Positions 56,962-64,000 of a stretch of 64,000 bases of DNA are shown here, one piece after another. Where the stretch lies: positions 1 to 64,000 of the forward strand of contig SADC01000241.1 of the NCBI GenBank assembly GCA_004194705.1, read 5' to 3'. The position numbers and the translations under genes are program-made. Source of the DNA: Ditylenchus dipsaci. Taxonomy: Eukaryota > Nematoda > Chromadorea > Rhabditida > Anguinidae. Numbering within the stretch: the first letter of the stretch is position 1; each line of letters begins with the position of its first letter. The notes below the pieces were generated by a model that had not been told where the DNA came from, made no database searches, and saw only the letters and a list, made by a program, of their open reading frames with translations.

Positions 56962-57995
56962 ACTGGTGCGTTGAAGATTTGTCGCTCCAAAGACTCCAGC
57001 CTGGAAATAGCGCAAAATTTGATTGGAATCGCGAACAGAAAGAGCTGTAACCACTTCCCACTTCTGATCGATTATGTAAATGAGCACAAAGCTTTATATC
57101 TTGCCCTCTTTGATTTAATTATTTTTCAAGGGTCTATTTCTTTCTCACCAATTCGTCGTCATGGAATTGTTGGGTAGGGATCTAAAGAGTCTGCAGAGAT
57201 CAATGCCTGCTTTGAAGTTTTCAATGTGTACTGCTATTCATCTAGTCGATCAATGTCTGAAGGTGGTTTTAGATCTTAACTGTTTCGAGAATCATTTTAT
57301 TCCTCTCAGGCTATACAGTCTCTTCATGACATCTGTTTCCACGTACATCAGTTCGTTCGTCCATCAAACTTTGCAGTCGCCAGCACGGAAAAAAGGAGAT
57401 TGTCTACATTCTAGGATTTTCTAAAACTAAGAAGCTGCATTCTGGAAGAGTAAGCCAATTACAATATAATTTTTTTCCCAGAGTTAAAATTTTCACATGT
57501 TTTAGTTCAATGATATTATTGCTTTCACAGGGACTGTTGGATGGCTGGGTAACCGGCGGTACGCTTCTTTGCGCGCTCATCAAGGATGGGACCTAGGTCG
57601 AAGAGATGATGTCGAATCGTGGCTATATAGGTCAATAATGCTTATTGCTGGATCACTTCCTTGGGGGAAGTTACCGGTGAATATTCCTTTTTTTTGCTTA
57701 CTCATAGACCAATCATTAATCCTTCTTTCAGACCGCGATGAAGTACATCGTCAGAAAAAGACTTAAGAACAACTGTGGGTGATTGCATTCCATCCGCGTG
57801 TTGGGCAACTTTTGAGGATATGATCAGCAAAATCGATACCATCTCAGTGCTCGCCAATGTCCCCTATGAGTATTTTCGTGAAAAGATTTCGCAGGTGAAC
57901 TATTCATGAGAGTTTTTTTTGATAAAAGAGTTCTTAATATTTAGTTTTGTGTTCTTAACGACATTCCGAAGCTGGATAAGTATGACTGGGAGTGA
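56962..57995 (+). CDS. CK1/TTBK-like protein kinase, apparent pseudokinase
   Basis: Exons 56962-57075, 57131-57262, 57310-57449, 57506-57676, 57732-57894, 57945-57995 (TGA stop). The N-terminal lobe begins TGALKICRSK (conserved Lys), then NHFPLLIDYGLFLSHQFVVM, MELLGRDLKSLQRSMPALKF, AIQSLHDI, PSNFAVAS, AFTGTVGWLGNRRYASLRAH and LGRRDDVESWLYRSI with SLPWGKLP, ending KLDKYDWE. This is the worm-expanded CK1 superfamily, several members of which are sperm-expressed. Two catalytic residues are changed: HRD is read as HQF and DFG as GFS, so phosphotransfer is unlikely. All intron phases agree. Frame breaks sit in A runs at 57389-57394 and 57755-57759; with one base restored the third exon has exactly 47 codons. 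The exon(s) coding the glycine loop upstream are not identified. The next gene downstream is the MPDU1-like gene on the same strand. Confidence 0.9.
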
Positions 57996-58075
57996 AGGGC
58001 GCAGGGAATTCGCGAGCATAGATCATTATGTACTATCGTGATGTTCTCACTTGTATTTAAGTGACTAAATTGTAT

Positions 58076-58081
58076 AATAAA
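58076..58081 (+). terminator. Polyadenylation signal AATAAA
   Basis: AATAAA 81 bases after the stop codon of the kinase-like gene, a normal distance for worm 3' ends. Confidence 0.6.
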
Positions 58082-58404
58082 AGTATTTCTTCTGTGAACT
58101 TTTCCCCTGTGAGCTGTGAATAGTGTTTACGACCTGGTTTTGACCCATGTTGTTCTAATTTTCTTTAAATAATCTTGCCCATCATATATGGTTCGTTCAA
58201 AAACTTGGAGTTAGAGTTAAAGTATTTGGCATCGTGAACAGATTTTACCCCACGCATCTCACTCCCAAGCCAGCAAGTCCTCTAAGGGGGCGCAGGAGAC
58301 GCTTGATGGATAAGACTTGATGGGTTAACAAACCGTTTCTAGCACAATGTTAGGATAAACAGCATGGTTTGTTTGGTCATCCGTTATGATAAGGAACGAG
58401 AGGG

Positions 58405-58520
58405 GTTCGCCCATTTTGCGCCCAAGCCATTTCGCGCCCTAGGACATTTCGCGCCCGACCCATTTCGCGCCCGCCCATTTCACGCCCTAGGACATTTTGC
58501 GCTCGCCCAAATGGCGCCTG
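58405..58520. repeat. Left GCGCGAAATG arm (TTTCGCGCCC units)
   Basis: Six to seven units of CCATTTCGCGCCCTAGGACATTTCGCGCCC. The complementary array lies at 61110-61235. The two arms bracket the MPDU1-like gene. A half CCAAGTGGTCG element follows at 58601-58745. Confidence 0.85.
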
Positions 58521-58824
58521 TTTTTGTCTTGTAAAGAACTCATATCATTTAAAATATTTTTCTGTAATCCAACCTCAGTATTTCTGGATGTTCCATGCAC
58601 CAACAAAACCAAGTGTTCGTCCATTTTGGTGTGAATATTTTTTATGTATTTCGGGTTCCGAAACCCATTGTTCGCACTAATTCGAGCATTCTAAAAATGG
58701 TTTGATAGTAGTAACATGTCATTTCGTAGGGTATTTTTACTTTTTCTTCATCATATTTTTTTTGCAGAAGATTTACTATTTTTTGCATCAGAAATACTGA
58801 TTTTGATCTGTTCTTGATTTGTAG

Positions 58825-59612
58825 GCTTCTGCTTCTTGTTGTGGCGCAGATTCTCCAAATCCATTCGGCTGAATCCGTGGAAAGTATTCCATCAGTGAGT
58901 CAGTCGCTTGGGCTTATGATTTCTGCTGCTGGCGCTGCTTATGGTTATGAAACGGGATTTGTTTTTTGGGTGTTTTCCTAAATAATTATTTTCATGATCT
59001 CTTGATGCTTTCTTTCTCAGGCTATGGGTGATTCTCTGATGGTCTCAGTTCAAATAGTTACCATCATTTTGCAAGAGTTGTGGTACTCATAATCTCGTGC
59101 TTATGCTGCCATTATCTCTGGTGTCTTTATGTGCTACGCCTGCTGCAGCCTATCACTACATTCCAACTACAGTGCTGATGGCTCTCCAAACTTGCTCTGT
59201 TGCGACCATTTCTGTCTCGAAGGTTAGCGATTTATTGTTGTTTTCTGTGTGTGTTTTCGATTTTTTATCATGTCTGTATTTCTAGGGTATTCAAATTGTG
59301 CCGAACTACAGGCAGAATGGAACCGATCATTTGTCGCTCATCACAGTTCTGATGCAGTTTGGTGGATGCCTCGCAAGAGCCTATATTATCCTGAGAGAAT
59401 TAGGAATTGATTGGATTGTTCTCATGTCGTGCTTTGTGTCTTCGGTTGTCAATAAACTTTTGCTGGCTCAGATCGCTTACTACAGCAACTCGAAGACATC
59501 CAGAAGAATTGCAAATATCACGCAGGCTGCGTAAGAAGCATAATAGAACTACAATCACAAAAAAATATTTTTTGTTTTAGGTGCGGTCATGCGGCCTGCA
59601 TTGTTTCTCACT
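58825..59612 (+). CDS. MPDU1: MPDU1-like protein (Lec35, PQ-loop family), N-terminus not found
   Basis: Exons 58825-58969, 59021-59222, 59286-59534, with an optional tail exon to 59612 (donor at 59532). The last exon aligns well to MPDU1: YRQNGTDHLSLITVLMQFGG, CLARAYIILRELG, CFVSSVVNKLLLAQIAYYSN, preceded by HYIPTTVLMALQTCSVATIS. MPDU1 is an ER multi-span protein needed for use of dolichol-linked mannose and glucose in glycosylation and GPI synthesis. The first exon found (LLLLVVAQILQIHSAESVES) covers the first PQ-loop helix, where the usual PQ is AQ. About 45 N-terminal residues have no visible exon between this gene and the upstream kinase. One frame break lies at 59089-59093. Either the 5' end is divergent, or this is a truncated copy. 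It lies between inverted GCGCGAAATG arms. Confidence 0.84.
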
Positions 59613-59814
59613 GATCTTTCGTCAGCAAAGTTTCAAAGAATGCCTGCCAGGATGATATGACACGGAGCAGTGAAATCAGTATATTTGTTGATCTTTCATG
59701 TTGTTTGTTCGATCTTTTTGTTCTTTTTGGTGTAATAAATGGATTTCATTCGGGAAGTGACAGATATTTTGATGACTTACGCAAAAAGTCCCTAGCAAAA
59801 TAGTTAACTTCCTT

Positions 59815-60445
59815 ATTTAAACTTATCTACTGGTCGAAATCATTTTTCGCCATAGGTAATCGTTGATCTCCAGATTTCTCTATCCGCCTAAGCCACCAGA
59901 GTATCGGGTACTACTACCTTGGTAATACTACCAAGGCACTTCTCTGTTTTGTTCCTTTTTTTTTCAGCCCTCGGTTTAAGTATCTCTACCTAGGTATGAA
60001 AACCTGAGTACCCCTTAGATACCCTACGAGATACGAAACTACTCAAGAACTGGAGTTCAAAGTATCTTCTTCAAAGCATCTTTAAGTTGTGGTAAAATAG
60101 CACTAAATGACAGTTTGTCACCTAAGTCGCCTTTTTGAAGTCAAACTACAAGAAAAAGCTTGCCCCAGGTGAACATCCAGATTCACCACTTGTACCCTAA
60201 TATGTATTAAGTAGACCGACATAATAAACTTTATTTTTTTAACCTATCTATTGGTTGAAATCCATTCATCAGAGGCAATCATTTATCTCTAGATTTTTCC
60301 ATCGGCCTGAACCACCTGAGAATTGGGTACCACTATCTGGGTGATGCTACAAAGGCACTTACATCTGAGTACCTTTACTTAGATATAACGACTTGAGCAC
60401 CACCAAAATGGATACGAAACTACTCCACAACTAGCGTTCCTGAGA
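59815..60445 (+). repeat. Direct duplication, period about 425 bp
   Basis: CTTATCTACTGGTCGAAATCATTTTTCGCC...ACTACTCAAGAACTGG (59822-60053) recurs as CTATCTATTGGTTGAAATCCATTCATC...ACTACTCCACAACTAGCG (60243-60436) with moderate divergence. No coding content. Confidence 0.75.
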
Positions 60446-60639
60446 GTCAAATCGCTCTTTTAGCATTATTGAGCCATGTTCAGGGCACGATTTTGGATAG
60501 AGTACAATGATTTAACCACCTACAGCTGAATCCAAAATTTTGGAATTTGGAGCTGTATACACATACAGGGGAAGTACCCGGTGGTTTTCCTACCTACCCT
60601 GAGGCTTACTGGTCGACTTATGACTAATATTCGAGAAAA

Positions 60640-61100
60640 TAAAATGTTTGCCACGACCAGGATTCGAACCTGTAACCATACTTGCACGCTCGCCAAAAAT
60701 AAAAAAAACGCCGGCGATTTTCATTTACCCCGCCGGCGCCGGCCCTTATCAGATGTCTTTTTTTGCCGGCAGCGCGCCGGCGCTGGTACACCGCCAGCGA
60801 CGGCTTATGTATAATAACAGTTAAATTTGAATTGTGTTTTAAACATGATAAAATTCATATTAAAACGAAGTTTTTTCACAACTGATATCATTCGCATAGT
60901 ACTAAAATAGATCTCCTGCCTTCTGTTAACTTCTAAAACTATATAATTTTTCCATTTTTCGAAGCGCCGACGCCTCACAAAAATTTGCCGCCGGCGCCGG
61001 GGCTAGCGCCGGCGCTCCAACTTGCCCTATTTTAACCGGCGGCGCGCCAGCGCTCGTGCAGCACCGGCACGCCGCCGGCGCTGTGTGCAGGTATGCCTGT
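60640..61100. repeat. GC-rich GCCGGCGC foldback with tRNA-like edge
   Basis: The left arm (60640-60810) starts CACGACCAGGATTCGAACCTGTAACC (tRNA-like T-arm, minus) and continues into CGCCGGCGCCGGC runs. The right arm (60960-61095) has GCCGGCGCCGGGG and ends GGTATGCCTGTAAC. The open frame at 60581-60814 is not supported as a gene. Confidence 0.72.
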
Positions 61101-61109
61101 AACTTCTCG

Positions 61110-61235
61110 TCGGGCGCTATTTGTCCTAGGGCGCGAAATGGGGGGGGGCGAAATGTTCTAGGGCGTGAAATGTTCTAGGGCGTGAAATGGGCGAGCGCTA
61201 AATGGGTAGGGCGCGAAATGTCCTATACCCGAACG
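61110..61235. repeat. Right GCGCGAAATG arm
   Basis: CCTAGGGCGCGAAATG and TTCTAGGGCGTGAAATG units, inverse of 58405-58520. Confidence 0.85.
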
Positions 61236-61239
61236 AGAT

Positions 61240-61860
61240 GATTGTTCCTGAATACTTAAAGGCAGTTCCAAGTGCAACCTTGAGACTTTATAGTCAATGG
61301 GCCAAGAAAACCCTGAAACCTTTCGGTCAATGAGCCAAATCAACTCCGCAACCCTGTGACCTCTCCGTCTATGGGCCAAGTCAACTAAACAACACAGTGC
61401 ACGCTTCAGTGTGCCTCCACCAAGAAAGTTATTTTAAAACCGGATCTTGTGCATTTGGGGAGCCCTTTTTTGGTTAACTGTAAATAGGGTTTAAACACCT
61501 CCTAAGTAATTTTCATACGCTAAAAACGATCAAAAAGATGCTTCCTAACAATTTCTGCTATAAAAAATTAGGTTTTCAAAAAAATTTGGTTACCAAAGTT
61601 TGAACAATCGCCTTGGTCGCCCAAAGTAAATCCTTATATAGTAAGAGAGCACACTGATTTCTGGTTAAAACAATTTTTCTTCACTTTTTGAGCGCTTTTT
61701 TTAAACGTTTCGCCCAGGTCTGAATAGTGTAGTAAACAAGTTTGAGACTGTGGTGTAGGCAGCGGTTTTTGAAACTCAAGGTCAAAGTCAAACTCAAGGT
61801 AAACCTTGAGTTTGACTTTGACCCTGCTAAAGTCAAGATAAACTCAAGGTGATTTTCGGC
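61240..61860. other. Intergenic, short palindromes only
   Basis: Contains GTCAATGGGCCAAG units (61295-61380) and AACTCAAGGTCAAAGTCAAACTCAAGGTAAACCTTGAGTTTGACTTTGACC (61775-61825). No gene. Confidence 0.45.
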
Positions 61861-62039
61861 ATAAAAATGGCTATATCGGCGCTAGTAGCAAATACCAACC
61901 CCCCCCCCCCCGAATTTTGAGAAAAATCTTTTTGACCAAAATTCGACTTTTCGGGGAGTTGGGGGCTTTGGGGGACCAGGGTAAACCACCTGAAAATGGT
62001 ACATAGAGTCCTAAAAAGATGGGATTTGAACATAGTTTT

Positions 62040-62290
62040 GTTAGCTGGGGCCTACCGCATAAATAAACTCTGGTATGCATGTTTTTTTCATGCACCCAGA
62101 GTCACTTTCGAGTGATTTGTGTCCAAGGTATGTGGGTGTGCGCATCTCAACCCCAAGCAACCAAGCCCTCTGCGCCCCGAAGGGGCTTGATTGGTTAGAG
62201 ATGCGCGCACTCACTTACCTTAGACATAATTCAGAGCAGGACTCTTGATCATAAAATGCATATGGAGACTCTTTTTGCCTAGCTCCAGTG
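62040..62290 (-). mobile_element. GCGCGCATCTCTAACC hairpin element, copy 3
   Basis: The minus strand matches the copies at 32905 and 33800: GAGCTAGGCAAAAAGAGTCTC, hairpin with GCGCGCATCTCTAACC, and GCATACCAGAGTTTATTTATGCGGTAGGCCCCAG. Confidence 0.86.
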
Positions 62291-62545
62291 ACAAAACGAG
62301 GTAGAATACCTTGGTGCCCCAAGGCGAAAAGTCGAATTTTGATCAAATTTTTTTCTTCCGAAAATTAACTTTTTAGGTCAGAAAATGCCCGAAAACACCT
62401 TTTTTTTATCGTTTTAAGCGCATAAGAATTACTTAGAAATGGTTAAAACATGATTTAAAAAAATTTGATGGGGGGGGGGGTGGTTGAGCTTGAGTTTTGG
62501 AAACACTGAGTGTGGGCAAAATTTTTTAAAGGACCATGCTCGTGC

Positions 62546-62992
62546 AAGGCCCAGTAAGGCCTCAAACACAATGAGGAGTCTGTTTGCGGATGCTAAATCA
62601 GATTTGTCGCACGGAAATGGCCATAACTTTTTTTTCAATTTTTCAAAAAATATTCTGTTATTACCATTTTGTAGCTAAGATTCAGGGCTACCAGATAAGC
62701 ATTTCATGAAGTAGATGTTTTTTGAAAAATTGAGATAAAAATGAAAGACTCCGCCCAAGACTCCTGACTAGAATTTGAGTCAGGAGTCTTGGGCGGAGTC
62801 TTTTATTTTTATCTCAATTTTTCAGATGACATCTACATCATGAAATGCTTATCTGGTAGCCCTGAATCTTAGCTACAAAATGGTAATAACAGAATATTTT
62901 TTGAAAAATTGAAAAAAAAGTTATGGCCATTTCCGTGCGACAAATCTGATTTAGCATCCGCAAACAGACTCCTCATTGTGTTTGAGGCCTAA
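62546..62992. repeat. Near-perfect 445 bp hairpin
   Basis: AGGCCTCAAACACAATGAGGAGTCTGTTTGCGG at the left and its exact complement at the right. The centre is GACTCCGCCCAAGACTCCTGAC / GTCAGGAGTCTTGGGCGGAGTC. The shared GTAGCTAAGATTCAGGGCTACC core lies in each arm. Confidence 0.92.
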
Positions 62993-63035
62993 TTGTTAAA
63001 ATTTGAATTGGCGGGGACCCAAAAACATTTTTCGC

Positions 63036-63696
63036 TGCAAGACATTTTATTAAAAAGACATTGTTATCACTTTAATTTTCGAATTTCGTCAAACCCAGCA
63101 ATTTTAGTTGCAGCGAAAAGCATGAGTACTCAATTAAATCCATTTCATTCAGCCGGGTCGGATCCCGAGGTTGAAAATGAGCTAGACCTTTTCGAAGTGT
63201 CGTGTGCTCTGAGTTTTGATTTGCCGAGCCTTTGGCTCGGTCTTCATTCTGTAGGTGGCTGCTCAGTCTGTAAAACGAAGATGCCAAAACAAGTAAAACC
63301 CGACTGCTCATATCGATCCTTTTCAAATTCCCCTGCTCCTTTGTAGGGTTGTCGGGAAAACGAAATTTTGGTTACCCTAACCTGTGTGTCCGGAACCAGT
63401 CACGCACTGTCACGGAACCTGTCACGGAACCAGTCACGCACTGACCCAGCCACGGAACCAGTCACCCGAAGCGACAACCCAACCTGAGGCTCGTCAAATC
63501 CAAAACTCAGAGCACACGACACTCTGAAAAAGTCTAGCTCATTCTCAACCTCGCGATCCGACCCGGCTGAATGACGTGGGTTTAATTGAGTAGTCATGCT
63601 TTTCGCTGCAAGCACAATTGCTGGGTTTGACGGAATTCAAAAATTAAAGCGACAAAAATGTTTTTTCAATAAAATGTCTTGCAGCGAAAAATGGGG
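63036..63696. repeat. Foldback with TTTTTCGCTGCAAGACATTTTAT arms
   Basis: 63036-63230 pairs with 63490-63696 (CATTCAGCCGGGTCGGATCCCGAGGTTGAAAATGAGCTAG against its complement). The loop has GGAACCAGTCACGCACTG short repeats (63393-63465). Mirror ORFs on both strands are not genes. Confidence 0.87.
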
Positions 63697-64000
63697 CAGG
63701 AGTAAGATGCGGCAAATCACATTGCGACAAATCAAATTGCGGCAAAATCAGATTGCGGCAAATCAGATTGCGACAATTCAAATTGCGACAATTCGAATTG
63801 CGGCAAAATGAAATTGCGGCAAAATCAAATTGCGACAATTCAAATTGCGGCAAAATCAAATTGCGGCATAAGTGGGAGGGTCACATGGGCTGGTATTTGG
63901 GTTGATCGTTATTTTAGGTGTTGTATACATGGTTAGCTATGTTCTAATGTCGAATTTAGTAGATTTAGTAGAGCAATTATGGTGCTGGTCAAGATTCGAC
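63697..64000. mobile_element. Left part of GCGACAATTCAAATT tandem foldback, cut by window end
   Basis: GCAGGAGTAAGATGCGGCAAATCACATTGCGAC opens exactly as the element at 22609. About eleven 13-15 base units follow to 63865, then GTGGGAGGGTCACATGGGCTG..., also matched (inverted) near 23005-23030 in the first copy. The right arm would lie beyond the window. Confidence 0.85.

Noticed and set aside
63697..63865. CRISPR-like array
   Set aside because: Units are 13-15 bases with no spacers, the DNA is from an animal, and the array is one arm of a foldback.
1..64000. Autonomous transposase for the foldback families
   Set aside because: No DDE transposase, helicase or reverse transcriptase motif was recognised in any frame; all elements here look non-autonomous.

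Overview
Nematode nuclear DNA. An MSP-domain sperm protein gene (a nematode-restricted expansion), short introns of about 50 bp with TTTCAG-type acceptors, small exons and an intact tRNA-Phe(GAA) all point to a rhabditid-type roundworm. I cannot name the species. Gene density is low: about eight recognisable genes in 64 kb. Most of the rest is inverted-repeat (foldback) elements, often nested in each other, plus minisatellites.

Layout. 0-19 kb: foldbacks, one weak F-box-like gene (2.7-3.6 kb, minus), and from 14.4 to 17.1 kb a block of tandem arrays. 19.1-23.4 kb: a glutaredoxin-domain gene (minus) whose introns hold a tRNA-Phe and several foldbacks. 27.4-28.8 kb: a MARCH-type membrane RING E3 ligase (plus). 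30.2-30.7 kb: an MSP-domain sperm protein (minus). 32-37 kb: foldbacks. 37.9-46.3 kb: a SPOP-like MATH/BTB substrate adaptor (minus) of 16 small exons spread over 8.4 kb by element-filled introns. 47.5-50 kb: a large palindromic minisatellite. 50.7-52.8 kb: a TENT4/GLD-4-like non-canonical poly(A) polymerase (minus). 57.0-58.0 kb: a CK1/TTBK-like protein kinase gone to pseudokinase (plus). 58.8-59.6 kb: an MPDU1-like gene (plus). 60-64 kb: GC-rich foldback, near-perfect hairpins and a truncated tandem element at the window edge.

No operon or joint pathway is evident. The genes are unrelated housekeeping, regulatory and germline functions. Two shared themes stand out. First, nearly every conserved gene has one or more single-base frame breaks, several at short homopolymers, while its splice sites and conserved motifs stay intact; this looks more like consensus-sequence indel error than decay. 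Second, the intergenic DNA carries two large sets of small TA-flanked inverted-repeat elements. Members share a terminal scaffold, but each copy carries its own short word, repeated several times inside that copy and at both ends. I found no transposase gene in the window. All assignments come from reading the sequence and from remembered family motifs; no database search was run.
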